Source of the DNA: Cricetomys ansorgei
Lineage: Eukaryota > Chordata > Mammalia > Rodentia > Nesomyidae
Direction of reading: 5' to 3'
DNA length: 64,000 nucleotides
Assembly (NCBI GenBank): GCA_026225945.1
Contig: JAMJFZ010002307.1
Coordinates: forward strand, 960,001-1,024,000
The number at the start of each line of letters is the position of its first letter. Position 1 is the first letter of the stretch. The notes under the pieces were generated by a model. It saw only the letters and a program-made list of their open reading frames with translations, did not search any database and was not told the origin of the DNA. Positions 42,301-57,300 of the stretch are shown here, in pieces. The translations under genes were made by a program, and so were the position numbers.

Positions 42301-45300
42301 CTAGACCCTCTTTCTAGCCCCCAGACTGCTTTTCTGCATAAACAAATGCAGACGGGCTTGAGGTGCAGCTCCGTAGTACAACACCTTAATAATATACGTG
42401 AAGCCCTATAGTTTGATACCCCTACCACCACCTACACAAGAAAATAGAAATACAGGGACATGATTTTAAAGTAAAAGACAAAAAACAATCCAGATGTGTT
42501 CCAGATGTGCAAGCACAGAGAAATGACAGGGCTCATTCCTATGGTGGAACACTAAAAAGTGATGTTTGTGTCACGAGAAAACAAAGAACGTTATGCTATG
42601 ATGAACAACAGACACGAAGGCATAGATCAGACCACAGTCACAACATTTGTTGTGGACAACAGACCAAGCGCAGCGCTGGTGTTTGGGGAAACGTGAGTGG
42701 TAATACTGACTCTTGGCCTTGAAGAGAAATCTCTAAGGGCCAACAGTTACTACAGAACTTACGCCGAAAACTGAAAAAATAATACAAGTCACCACTGCAA
42801 ATTGAGGACAACTGGCCTGGAACCACCTTCAACCAAGTCTGAGCTTCAACAGTGAGCTGGAAAGCTAAGTTACAGAGCATGTGGATAAAGCATACCACCA
42901 CCAAAACCTGGCCTATCTTACAGAAGAATCGAAAGCTGGAAACAGTCTGACAAATGGGAAACAACTTCAATCAGCAGAAACCATACTGACTGAGCTCCCA
43001 TGTGCAAGCACAAAGTCAGAACAGTCATCAAGCTGTAGTTTAAGGGAATAAAAAAAGAGTTTCCCACAAAACACTGTGGTAAAGCTCACTCTTATCTAGA
43101 CTCCAGGGGTCAGCAGGAGACCTGTCAGCAAGCCACCACAGAGCAAGACCAATAGCTTTCCTTTTCTATTTCCACATACATGATAATTCCCAACACCATC
43201 CTACTCCGTCTTCAGGAATGAAGCTGCTGTGCATCCCAGAAGTAGCAACTTCAGACCTTTTCAAGCTTTAGAAAATGGCAGCCAAAGCCACCCCTTCCAA
43301 ATGCTACCTGAATTGAAATGTTCAAGTTAAGTCTTTCTAAGTTCCTTTTTAGAGATAATGCAACCACAATTACAGTAGTCACCACACTCCAACCATTGTT
43401 GAAATCCTCAACATGTCTAAGAACACATCATGGAAATCTTGTTTATCCCAACAGAACTGAAGGAAACTGTCTCAAAAAGGGATCTTGCAGGGAGCTGCTT
43501 TCCAAGCTGCATACCTGTGAGTTCCTGCCAATCACTAGACACTCTCTACCCAGCTTACTTGGCTGGATCTCACCCTCAAAGTATCTGGTCTTTTTGAATG
43601 AGAGACTTAGTGATTGGGAGTTGAGTGTTTATTTTCCCCATTTATTGATTTTCCCTGTTTATTGCTAAGAAATTAGATAAAGTCTATTTTATTTCCCCGG
43701 GAAAAGATAGGGAGAGGAAAGTGAAAGAGGAGGCTTTTAAATTAACAAAATTAATTTGTTCTTGTAATCCACTCTTCAAAGTAACTCAAATTTATTCTCT
43801 AACAATAAACCAATTACCACTAATAAGAAAATAAACACATCTGACAGACACTTCTGCTACACACAGGATGTATATACACTGGGTTTCCTTCTCCTGGCTC
43901 CCTTGCAAGAAGCTCCCTGTTGCCACAGCAGGTGTGCATGGAGCTGCAGCTCCCAATGCAGGCAGTGATGGCTGATCCATTTCCAAATTAACAAAGATAA
44001 ACGGAAAGGAGGAATGCTTGCTTTTTACTGGAGTTCTGCCCAAAACTGAAGGATGTGAATAAAATACAAAATGGTATTTAAATATTAAACAAAAAGGTAG
44101 TGTGTGGCATTTTCTCCAAGCAAGTGATGGCAATGAAACCCTCTTGGCACCAACTGCTGTCATAGTAAGACTTGCAGTACTGTTGGGGTGACAGCAGAGC
44201 CTACAGCTCCTGCCAGTTAGGAGAGGCAACTTTACCTGCTTGCTTACAGGGAGGCCCAACTGCTTGCCTCTTCCTGCCTATCATGCTAAAGCCCTGGAAG
44301 CCACTTACAGGATGCCACTGGTCTGGAATGGATTGGGTTCCTTACATCATTAGGCAAACCAGAAAGAAACTCAGGAAACTATGTATTAAGTTAAAAAGAA
44401 ATGCACCCTAAGAATTAAATTCGTGTCAAAAAAAATCATCAACAACAAAAAAGTGTTCTCCAGAATGTGTGCAGAGAGAATGTCCAACTACGGTTCTTCA
44501 GACTGCCCGAGCAGAGGGAGCTGCCTGCCCTGTACAGAGCCCAAGCACTCGGAAAGTAGGAAAATAGAGGGAAGGAATAAAGCTTGACTTTTAAGGCAAC
44601 TGAACTCTTTGGAGAAAAGGAACTATTTATCTATAATCCCAAGAAAATAATGGCTGTCATTGTATGCCTGAAAATAACTGCTTCAAATGAACTTAGTTTC
44701 TTTTTTAAATCACTCCAACTATGCAAGGCCATCAAGCTAGATACAGAAAAATATGCCCCACTCTAGATGTGGAAAGGCAGCTCTTCCACCTGCCTCCAAG
44801 CACACCACATAGACTTTGGCAGATGACATTCTCAGGTTTCACCTCTACTTAAGATGTTCCCTTCCCCCTCCCCTGGGAGTCACTGAGCCTCAAAAACCCT
44901 GAGCACTGATGCTTGCTTTAAAGATCACAACTGGGGATTGGGGGTGGGGTGGGATAGGGGAGCGGTTCAAGGCCAACAGAGGCCATGTAGTAAGTACCAG
45001 GTCAGTACAAGCTGCAAAGTGAAATCAGGTATCAAAAAATAAAAACAAAATTAAAAAATGTGGAAACAAACTATAACAAACCATTGGGTATATGCTTTAT
45101 TGATAAGTTTTAGCAAAGTTGGAAATCACACTCAAGGCCTGCATGTGCATGTGTTAGGTAAATGCTCTACCACTACCACTAGGTTATACCTACCCAACCC
45201 TTCTATATGATTTTAAAATGGTAATAATTAACAAAAAGAAAACTATTAAGTGTAAATGTTAAGAACTGGTTGAGTAGAGACAAGTCTACACAATAGAACT

Positions 45301-48300
45301 TCATGAAGCTAGACAGTAACTTGGGTAAACCAAAGGGAAAAGTCACTCAAAACAACCCTGTTTTGTTTGGTTTTTCAAGACAGGGTTTCTCTGTGTAGCC
45401 CTGGCTATCTTGGAACTCTCTCTGTAGACCAGGCTGGCCTCGAACTCAAGAGATCCACCTGCCTCTGCCTTCTGAGACGATTTCAGGTTTTAAAGCCTCA
45501 ATAAAGAATAGATTCTAAAGTGTAAGAAGATAACAACGAAGCATGAGATTCTTGAAGAATATCTCCACCAACGTAAAATGATAAAAGCCAAGAACAGAAC
45601 ACACGACATCAGCAGATCCCTCGGTCCTCCCAGTCCACCAGAGTCTTTGTGTGATTGCCTGCTCAGGAAATTCATTTGCAATTTCAGTCAACATACCAGA
45701 AGCTTCTAGTATCACTTACCCCCCCAAACAGATTGATGAAAACATGGATGGGGGGGCTGGAGAGATGGTTCAGCAGTTAACAGCCTGCACTGCTCTCACA
45801 GAGGACCCAAGTTAAGACCCACTGTCAGTTGCTCACAACCTCCTGTACCTCCAGATCCAGGGAAGATGCCCTCTCCAGGCCTTTGTGGGCACACACACAA
45901 CCCCACACAGAGAAGACACAGTTGTTTTAAATTCAAAATATGGTATGGCCTAACATGAACATTCTCCATTTAGGATAAAGTGACATTCTTGTTCTCACAG
46001 TGACACTTTGGACACTGTCATTTCCATGGTCTTTTCAGTACCATGCCTCTGTATATTTGTGCATGTTACTGGTGATGTCACTGTTTATAGTGGCCCAGAA
46101 GATCCTATGCACTGTGATTAGGAGCTGTCTTGTGCTTAGCAGAGCCAGTAGGCTACAGGATGAAACACTCACGCCAGGCTTGTTCAGACATGACTAACAC
46201 TGCTGCCTGCTGAGCCAGTGTTTCAGTATACCATAAGCAAGATGACTTGAACAGAAATGCACCAATCAAATGAGGAAAACAACCATTTACATATGTGAAG
46301 GGCTCGAAGGCAAGGTCTAGTGTCTTACTCCATCTCCCTCTACCTTGTTTTCCGAGGAAAGTTTCTCACTGAACCCAGAGCTCACTGATTCAGCTTAACT
46401 GGTTGGCCCAATGGTTGACAAGATTCTCCTGTCTCTTGCCTTCCTGGGGCTGAGATTGCAGGGGCATACTGCAATACACAGCTTTTTTAAAATAATATTT
46501 TTATTAATAATTTGAGTTTCATACAATGTATCTAGATAACACCCTCTTCCCATTCCTCCCTGCCCCACCCTCCCATCCTCAAAAGGGCAAAGGGGGGAGG
46601 GGGGAGAAAAAGAAAAGAAAGAAGGTAAGAAAGAAAGAAAAAAAGAAAGAGAGAGAGAGAAAGGTAGGAGAAAGAAAGAGAGAGAGAAATGGAGAGAGAG
46701 AAAAAAGAAAGGAGAAAAAAAGTAAATGAAGTCAAGCTTGAGTGTCAGGAGCATGGATGGTGGGTGAAGCGCACACAGCTTTTTATGGAGGTCTTGGGCA
46801 TCTCCACTGCAGTCCTCATGCTCCTCGGTCAGTACTATGCCCCAAGCACTGTGCTGAAAGGTCATCTCCCCAACTCCAAGCCTACTTTAATAGTAACCCG
46901 CCATTAACATTCACAGGTTTTGTTCAAGTTAATGTTAGATGAATTTTCTGGATAAAAATGAAGACAGTCTGAACAGGGTTTCCTCTTACTTCCTATTTCT
47001 AAGAAAGATAATATAAAGGCAGAAAAAAACTTTTAGTTACCATTTTAACAAATACTTTAAAAATTTAAGATCGAGTTTACTGGACTCTGGGATCATGACT
47101 TCCCTTGATCATCTTGGCAGCTCATGTCACAACCCTCTTCCTGGCTTTCAGTATTTCCTTAAAATGTGAGCTGCATGAACTCAACATGAAAGCAGTCCTT
47201 CCCTCCTCACCCAAGAAGCTGTCTGTTTCGACAAGCTAACGTGCTATCCTGTTACTATGATGATTTCTACTGATTTGAGGGGTCATTACTGAAGCAAGAA
47301 GCCCCACATCTGGCTTTCCTGTACTTCTGTCACAAGTGTGCATGTAGTATCCACACAGTTTAGTCATATACTGTGCGTGTGTCATTCCCTAATATTCATA
47401 TTTAGCTACCATCAACCCTCTTGAATGGAGGGCAAACATTACTGCAGGCAAACCATGATCTGTCTCCTAGCCTGGTAAAGAACTCTACAGAGTAATCTTT
47501 CCAAAAATAGAATAATTTGTTATGACTATCACCATCATAATGTCCTGGGCTTCAGAGGAGGGGGAAGAGGGTTCATATTTCAAGAGCTGTGGCTTTTCCA
47601 CAGTGTTTAAAAGGCTCATGGCAAAAACTACAGCATCATCACCACTTCCATAGAGCACGGCGCTCCAGCTTCTCGGGCCTCTTGTAACATTAGCCCAGCC
47701 TGACTCTTTTCCTTGTATGAACCTCTGTCTGGACAGCTGTGCTGGCTACAAACATGCGGTCCTGGGTATTCATCCTGTGACCACGGACAACTCAGAAACC
47801 ACAGGTCTGGAGTGAAGATCACACTCTGTCCTTGGGGTCAGGGCACAGTCTGGCCTGCAGCGCATCACTTTTTGTATAGTGGAAGTGAAATAAATCTAAG
47901 GAAAAAGATCTATATTTAGCTGTCTTTGTCTCAGAATTATTTCCTGATCTTTTAAACAACTGCAGAAGACTCTAGATTACAATCCTGAAAGATGCATTTA
48001 ATTCAGACATCTAATTGAAAACATAATTCCTGATCTGAGAGAAGGAGCTTTTTATGTGAGAGAAACCCAAAAGAGCGGGCTTCTCTGGTGTCTGATTTAT
48101 TCAAGAAACCAAGATTATCTTCTCAGAAGACTACTCCCACAACAACCAGTTTCATTTTGTTCCCCTTTTGTAAAGGGTAAAAGAAAAAAAAAAGAAAGAA
48201 GGAAAGGCTGTGAGTGCTACCTTGGGACAAGGACATCCATCTCCCATGGGAAAGAAGTCAGCCTCAGAAGAGCAACAGCCTGCGAGTGGTGCCCACTAGT

Positions 48301-51300
48301 AAGGCTGCCAACCCTGGGAGTGTTTCCATCACTGCACTATTGAATATCTCTGCAAACTCACACTGTCCACGTACACTAGCTCCGACTGTCCTTTGAACAC
48401 TAATTATGCATGAATCCCTTCTATATAAATGCAGAGTGTGCCAGACAGATATGGAAGCAATGACACAAAATTAAATAGGAAGCAGCCTGGCAGGGTGGTG
48501 CACACCTTTAATCCCAGCACTCAGGAAGTAAAGGCAGGTGGATCACTGAGTTCCAGGTCAGCCAGAGCTACACAGTGAGACCCTGTCTCAAAAAGATTTA
48601 AAAAAAAAAAAATATTAAGCACAGTGCACTGAAGTATGCAGAAGAGTTTTGCCCACAGAAAGCAGTGTAGCCATGGACTCTGTCTGCAAGGGAGAGTGGA
48701 TGAGAGCTCTGCCCTGTGGAGAGCAGTCTGGCCACAGATGCCATCTGCAGCGTAAGGCCAATGTCCACATATCGGCCAGTGATACAGAAGAATTCAGTAG
48801 TAATGAAATTCACTCTATAGTACTGTAAACTAGCACTCTAAAATGCAGAAAAGTCAACCAAGGGACACAGAGTGTGACGGCTGATCCAAATACCTTGCTG
48901 TAGTAACGCTTTCATACACTTCCTAGCCCTGGAAGCCCACACACATCTTTTGCACAACAGGCAGCTGGTGTTCACAGCACTTCCTGCAATGTGACTTAAG
49001 GGAGTAGTGTAGCAGTACACCTACGGTGGTAGCTCACCATAGACGGACAAAGAGGCATAATCATAGGTGCAAATGCTCCCAGACCGCAGCAGAGGGAACC
49101 ACCGTCATGGAGTGTGTCATACTGGACAGTGAGAGTATGAACATCTGAGCTAGGGTGTTTTTATTGACACAACTCCTTAGGTGTTCTGCCGATAGCACAT
49201 GCAGATCATGAGCAATCAAACATCCCCCATTTAAATCCAACACCTCAGACAATACAAAACGCCAAAACCTAGGCAGCCCCTCACCCAACAGTGCACAAAA
49301 CAATTGCTTTATATATAACTAAAAATAGACTTCCGCTATACCTCTGTATTTCCAACTCAGTGACACTGCACAGCCCACCTATGAAAACAATGCAGTTTTA
49401 TTCTCCAAAAGACACACTTTACAGGGTTAGTGTAAAGTAAATGGGTTGTAATTTTTCCTAAACACCATCATTTCTGACTGTCTGAGGGTTACCAAGGGAC
49501 CTCTACTTCAAAATCTCCAACGCCATGAAGGATTTTCATTTTAATCATCTACTTTCAGGCAAACAGTCTATTACTGAGTAATTTTTAAAAAGAAATCTAA
49601 GAAGGTATTTATTCCTAGTTATAAATGAAAATAAAAGGGAGGTTTTAATCCATGAATGTCATCTCTTAACATCTTTACAAAATATAGTGATTTCTCACAC
49701 CAAACTCTCTGGTCCTCTGGCTCTTACAGTCTTCCAGCCTGCTCTTCTCCATGTCTCCTGAGCCTCAGATACAGTTGTATTGCAGATACATCATTTAGTT
49801 CCAGGCTCCACACCCCTCAGTCTGAGTGGTTGTGGTCTTCTGTGGTCATCTGATGTCAAAAGCTACACCCATGAAGTCTCACAACATGACTGACTAAACA
49901 TGAGCTGAACAAGGACACACTAATAGACACGCGAATGTGGATGGGGGAAGCTGGTGGAGCCCCAGACCTCCACAAAGAACTGCAGGCAACTAAGGAATGC
50001 TGAAAGTTAGAGAATGGTCTTCGCTGGGATGGGCACACCAATTGGTTATCCAATCCCAAATGGTTAGGCTTAAAAACATACATGCAAGTAACGTTACACA
50101 GACTGAACAGGTTTTATTTATATGTTAGTAACACATATATACATTTTAAATATTTAATCTATATTAAATATAGATTTAATAACATTATAACATTACAATA
50201 TTATAATGATAGGAAATGTTCCAAATACTCCCACAATCCTAATTTGCTCAAAAACTGATTCTGGTTTGAGCTACCTACCCTTGAGTTCATACCTCTGGAG
50301 AAAGAAGGTGAGCTTGTGTGCCTCTTACAAACAGATGCTAAGCCCAGTGCTTCCAGGGCAGACACTGAGAACAGCCCAGGGTTGTCAAGGTCCTCTGCTC
50401 TGTGTAACTACTGCCATTCTACTTACCACTTGGCATTTTCCTTCAAACAATAGGAAAAATTTCGGTGGCTCCATCTTACAACAGAGGCACAAATCACAGC
50501 TGGTCCTTTGCCTAGCAACACATGATTCTTTTAGTATATTCTAGTATGATCCTGCAAGCCTCTGCTTCAGTTTCCAAATGTTTCCGTAATATTCCCAGAT
50601 GACATTCAATCACAGACAATGAGGTATTTAATATTATACTCAGAGCTAAGTACTGAGAACATACAACCAAAAACACCTCCATTCCAAATCTGAGTGTCCT
50701 TACTGTCTAGAAGGAAAGTTAGATACTAAAAAAGCAACAAAAGGAAAGATCTGTATGGTACTGGAAGTCTGGCACTGATTTGAAGCCATCGGACCATGAG
50801 CTTACATAATCACAATAGCTAAAGGGGAAGCAGTGTTGCTGATTCTACAATTCCTATTTTGCCAAGACATGGAAGGCATGCTGAGGGCAAGAGAACGGCT
50901 GGAGAGTTTGAAGTAGAGAAGAAATAATCAGATAGAGAGCCATACTGCCTTCAGCCTGGGCACCTGGAGAGGTGATCAAGAATCCAGCCCAGAGTGACTG
51001 TCCCCCACCTAGGATGGTATCTTCAGAGGAAAAGGCTGGCATTCCTGTAAGTACAGATGCAGAGTGGGATAGATTAATGCAGGCAGTCTGTTGTCTGACT
51101 GACCTCTCTACCCCTCTTATTTCATTGTTAATATGCTATATGGCAAAGGAAATCAATCATTTTTATGAAATATACATTCATTAGAAATGAGAACAGGAAA
51201 CAAGGCCTGGAAAATATAATAAACAGGAAAGCCATTCTGGGTGACTTCCCTCCTACTCTGACAGTTACTGAATTCATTTTCTGCCTAAATATTGTCATCT

Positions 51301-54300
51301 AACTCTCATCCCAACTTCTTAATGATTTCCCATCCTTTATATCACCACTGTCTTCTCCTGGGTTAATTCACCCAATCTATAAAACCATCCTTGAGTATCG
51401 TAACCCCTTGAACTAATCCAAATAATGTCTTTTCAGAAAGCAAGAGAAACACATCTTTGGCAGGCTCTAACAACTTCTGGTTTGGCCACTAAACGGCTCG
51501 CACCCCTATCAGGTCTCATTTGGACATGCCAGATACCCTCACTACTCAACTGTACTTTCCAAATAAGACATACCACGTCATAGGTGGTATGTAGGGTGCT
51601 AGTCATGCCTTTCCCTCTGAATTGAGCTCCTTGTAGTTTATGGTCCAGAAGCTCCCCACTGTGGCTTCTCCCAGTCTGTGAACTGCTCACACTAAGAAGC
51701 CTTCACACACTGCACATATACTCACATACCCATGGCCTTACATGCAACTGCTGCCATGCCACGAAGGGAGGGTTAAAAGAGTCCTAGCTTGTTAACAAGT
51801 TTTGGCACAAAATTCACAGCAACCTTAGGTGCTAGCAGACTTTTACCTTTTCAAGATAACAGGAAATCTGATATCTAAATGGGCTGACATTAATGGAAGT
51901 AAAGGAAACAGTCTTAAGAATACGTGAAAAACTTGAAAAGAAAGGTGTCAGAACTCTAAGAGTCAACAGCTCCAGGCTGGGAAGTTTAGAGCAAAGGCAG
52001 AATCAGTATTAGCAGAGACTGATGTCCACTTCCACAAATCACATCCAAATCCCAGTGAGGCCCTGGGAGACAGTACAGTGGGTTAAGTGTCTGGACCACA
52101 GGTATGAGGATCAGAGTTCAGATCTCTAGAAGGCCATGAGAACGCAGGGTAGACTGGCAGTGCACATGTGTTTCCAAACTCTGAAGGCAGAGACAAGCTT
52201 CCCAAAGAAAGCTGGTTAGCCCTGGGTTTGACTGAGAACCTGCCTTGATGAATAAGGGTTGAGAGCAATGGAGGGTGACTCCCAACATCAATCTCAGTTC
52301 TCTACAACACATGCACCACACACGTGCAAGGTCATGCTTACATGGACATGAAAGAGGGGGGAATCTGAACACTACCAACATCCATTGTTGCCAATGGAGG
52401 CAATACCAGTGCATCCATCTAAGAGCACTAACACTGTGTGCAAACACATAAAAATGCTGCACACTGCCTTGAGAAGCATAGATAACCCTGACACATAAAG
52501 GTCTTTGTAAATCATATCAACTAATACAGAAGAGATACGTGAAATGTAAAAAATGCAAAACAATCAGGAACTATTAGAAAAAGTAAGAAAATTAAAATGA
52601 GCAAGTCTACACTTCTCCAGTTGGCGCATGTGCTTGGTGTTGGTGAGCACACAGAAAGCAGGTTCTCCCCCTAGGTGCTGGCTAGACTGTGACCCTGGAC
52701 AGCATTCTGGGAGTTATCAACAGACTCTGGGAGCAATTAGCATGTGAGTCCTATGGTGTGAGACCACAGGCATCTTTCATTCTCTAACCTACACAGTTTT
52801 ATACTATTTAAATGAAATTCTTAAAGACTGTGTTGCTAGAAAAAAATTTTTAGGAAAATGTACAGAAAATTATGAAGTCAGGTGTTGGGTGTATATAAAA
52901 CACACACACCCTAAAAACAGTCCAGGAAGCCAAACACTACAGAGCAATTAAACAAAGGAGGGCTTCCACCACCAGTGGAGGGGGAGGTCTGCAGTGTGGA
53001 GTTCCGCGAAGCTACAAGTGCAGGAGAAGGGCCAATGAATTCTGAACTGAGTGATGCGTCTCTGGTGAAGACTTTGGCCAGGCGGGTAGAACCCTGTTCA
53101 GCAGTTCCTAAAAGTGGCAAACAGTGCATGCTGACCAGGACAAATGCCTGCTCTGACATTGCACACTGCTCTGTGAATTACATCATTGCAGCCAACTGGT
53201 ATCTGGTGCAGGCTCAGACCTACTGATCTCTGTTCCTTGGTTTTGTTCTCAACTGCACTGTATCCATAGCTATGGGAAGACAGAGCATTTTCTTGGAAGA
53301 TGTTATATAATGCCATAAACATTAGTAATACTTTTATCACACACACACACACACACACACACAAAAAAAAAAAAACCCAAATTGGTGCTGAAGAGATGGC
53401 TCAGCAGTTAATAATAAATACTGGCTGCTCTTCCAGAAGACCCAGATTCAATTCCCAGAAGCCACATGGCAGCTTACAACTGTGTAACTCCAGTCCCAGG
53501 GGATCCAATGTCCTCTTTTGGCCTACGCAGACAAAAGTCTCATAATCCCATAAAAATAAAGAAAAATACCCCAAATTGTAAATCCACTTAGTAGCTTTAT
53601 ACTATGAACTAAATAGTGTTCTAAACTTACTTTAACATTGATGTCAACCAGGTCCAGCACAGATGAATAAACTGGGAATGTTAAATGGACAACTATAGTA
53701 CAATATGAAATTTAAAAGCTGATTTCTGTGTTCCATTTCTTAGACTGCTTATGCAATCTAACAAACCACCAAAGACTAGACAGCTTAAATACCAAAAAAA
53801 TAATACCTACTATTCTGTATGCTGGAAGTACAAGAGCAAAGGATCAGCAAGGTTAGTTTCTGCTGAGGGCTTTTATAATCCTTTACAAAGGCCCCAGTCT
53901 CTGGACTCCATTTACACCCATCTCCATAGAATCAAACACCAGGGGAAGGCTTTACTATTTCTCTGTGAGTCTTGGGTTCTAGCGTCCTTGACATGGCTGC
54001 CTCAAGTCAACAACACACACTCACTGAGGACTTCACTCACTCAAGGTTTCCTCTGCTCCCTACAAGAAAGTAGTCAAACAACAAAAACATCAAGAGGAAG
54101 ATTTCAAGAAAGCAACAGAAATGGGATAGTAAAAGCAAGGTCAGCTTTAGCCAAAGTTGGAAAAAATGCTGTCTCATGTAATGACTTCAAAATTACTATG
54201 ACCTAAATAGTGAAACTCTAGCAGTGACTCATAATACCCATAATGCCCTTTTCTCTCAGATAGATAGTCGAATGCATAAGCCTTCTCAACTGAACTTTTA

Positions 54301-57300
54301 CTAGGGCAGAGCACCTCAAACCAAGTATGGACACAGCAAATATCCAACTGCTTCCATATTACATGTTTACGAATGAGAAAAGTCTGAAGTTTAAAATTCT
54401 TCAAATGAGCATAATGCAAACACAGCCACAGGAAACGGCTACCCCTTCCCAAAATTTTCTCAGATATCCAAGCTTGGGTACAAGTTCTCACCATGTTATT
54501 CTAATAGTGAATACAAACTCATCTTTTCTTCTGGGTTTTATATGGAACTTTGTAATGCAGAAGAAAAGTCTCTGTGGTGTAGTAGCTACTAGATAAAGTA
54601 TATGGAGAGAATTTGTCCCAAACCAGCCTCCTCGCTGCTGAGGTCTGCGGCTCTGTTCTAGAATGGCCGAGGTCAGCGTCCACCTCACATAGTAGAGCAA
54701 AGGCATCCCTGGAGACTGTGAACTCATGGCCTCGCCACCGGGTGAGTGCAAGGTTTAGCCACATTACAGTCCATGTTTTCCTCTTGTGGCAATGTCGCGA
54801 AACACAATAAAAACTATCTCTCGCAAACACTTCCCAAGTACAAAGACCCACACACCTGCTGTTTCTCCAAGAGACACAATGTAGTGGATGAGCAGTGACA
54901 ATGGAGCAAACAGAGTGGCTGTCAACATTAAAACCACATTTTACCAAATATTATGAGGACAATCTGGAGTTATTTCATCTTATAAAACAAAGCTCCGACC
55001 GCATCAATGACTACAACTGTCATTTCTAGATGTGTGTATGTGCAAGTCTTTAGAGAAACACCAACCCCAGGAGCTCCTGGCTAAAGTTTCTGCAGCCAGT
55101 ACTGAGAGACCCACGATTTAAATGACTGGAAACTGTACGACTGTGAATATACAGCAGAAACGTATGTCTGCCAAAGACTTCATACAGGATCACAGGAAAA
55201 TGTAGAGACCTAAATGAAAGGCAGACTCAAACTGGAGCTTCAATTTTATCTTACAGAAAACTTCCTCTTTAACATGCTTAATGCACTTAAACTGTAGACT
55301 TGTTTTTAAATGCTGGACTGTCAGCTGCTGTGTTCCACATTCACCAACAGCCTCTCCTGGACTCCTTTTGAGACCCTGACCCTGCCACTCGGTAAAAGCC
55401 TCAACTTTCCCCATCACCCTTTTTATGCCTTCACCACCTGGAAGGCCCTTACACGTGACCAAGTTCTTCTGCAGCACAAGATACAGCCTTGGCCCAGTCT
55501 GGTCACAGCTTCTGTGTGCTCATCCTGAGGAATCAAATCCCAAAAGAATTGACCTCAATAATGTTGGTATCTTCTGAATTGTGCAGCTGATTCTGCAGCC
55601 TTAGCTGATTAGTACTGAATATTCCAGCAAAGCAAAAGTTTGACATTAGTGGTTCTTAATTCGAAACATCAATGCCCCCATAATTTTTAAGGGATTCTCA
55701 GATTTCACAAGCCACACCCCCATTGCTATACTGTTATCAGTATTATCTTCTACAGCCAAACAATAGTTCATTAAGCGCTGAACATTTAATGCAATGGTTC
55801 TCCATCTTCCTAATACTGAAACTCCTTAATACAGGTCCTCATGTTGTGGTGACCCCCAACCATAAAATTATTTTCATTATTACTTCATAACTGTAATTTT
55901 GCTATTGAGTGGTGTCTCAGTTCCTAAGACCATTGGAAACGTGTTTTCTGATGGTCCCAACACACAGGTTGAAAAACGCTGACTTACTAGCTTCTCCAGT
56001 CCAAAATTTTTCCACAATCCTCCCCCAATCATGGTCAGGTCTGTTACAGCAATAGTCCATTCTCTGGTACTAATTTCTTAGTTGGGGTTTCTATTGCTGT
56101 GATAAATACCATGACCAAAAGCAACTTGGGGAGGAAAGGGTTTATTTGGATTTTACGACCACACCATAGTCCATCATTGAAGGAAATCAGGGCAGAACCT
56201 TAAGGCAGGAACCACAAAGCAGGAGCTAAAGCAGAGGCCATACAGGAGTGCTGCTTCCTGGCCTGCTCCTCATGGCTCACTCAGGCTGCTTTCTTGTATC
56301 ATCTGGAACCACCAGCACCCATAATGGACTGGACCAAACTACATCAATCATCAATAAGAAAATGCACCACAGGCTTTCCCACAGTACAACCTGGTGAGGG
56401 CATTTTTTCAATTGAGGTTCCTTCTTCTAAAATGACTCCAGCCTTTGTCAAGCTGACATAAAAGCTATCCAAGCACAAGAGGTGTCAAGCCTTGCAGAAA
56501 GCAGGTACACCACAGGGCGACTTCAAGCTGGGCTTCCTGTCAACGTCCTTCAGCATTCTCCAGTCAGTAACTGTGCTGTTTCGGGGTTCCTGTGCAGCCC
56601 TAGTGACTTCCCCACATCTAAGGTAACCAAATGAAAAAGTCTAGGGCTCTCAAACCACAAATGTAATATACCCTTAACCAAAGGCCTCAAGATAGCGTGA
56701 CCATAGCAGAGTCAGGACAAGAGTTCAAGGGTTCAACACTTGGATATTTAAAGCATGACAATATTGAGACTAATCCCCAACCCAACAAAGTTTAACATGT
56801 TCTATGAAGTCCAGAAGAGAACACAGGGAGTGACCTAATGGTATAGAAACCCATTTATACATGCAAACTTAAGGTCCCTGAAACGCTCTGTGTTCCCCTA
56901 ACAGTCTGGGTATATATTTTTTTAATTTTTTAAAACTCTCAAGCAGAAAATATTCAAGTTCCTGTAACGAGGAAGCACTTTTTGTAGACAAGTGAATGAG
57001 GAAGAATTACATTGCAGTCTCACGACGAGACAGTATCATGATGGAAGCCATCACTGCATGCTCACTGGACAAGTGACCGCCGTAAAGGGAACAAACACAA
57101 CCCCTGCAACGAATGAGCCTGATCTTTCAAGGCTTAGCCTGAGACCCCCGAGCTGGCCATGGCTACTGAAGCGGGCAGCCACTAGACATGCGGCACCTGC
57201 TGTTAACACTTTCTAACACAGCTGTGGCATGCGCTCTGAAAAGTGAACAGATGCCCTGGTGCTTGTCAAGGTGCTGAACCACTCCTGCAGGAGGCACAGA

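Noticed and set aside
43792..44259. Minus-strand frame of 155 codons
   Set aside because: No recognisable motif, ordinary intronic base composition, and no suitable splice signals or promoter; most likely chance.
46395..46865. Minus-strand frame of 156 codons rich in Phe, Ser and Leu
   Set aside because: It is the complement of the AG tract and L1 tail; composition comes from the simple repeat.
53751..54206. Plus-strand frame of 151 codons
   Set aside because: Overlaps the second dispersed repeat copy and reads like non-coding sequence; no family recognised.
54519..54947. Minus-strand frame of 142 codons in a patch with somewhat more CpG
   Set aside because: Considered as a possible exon or small CpG island, but the CpG density is too low and no protein similarity is apparent.
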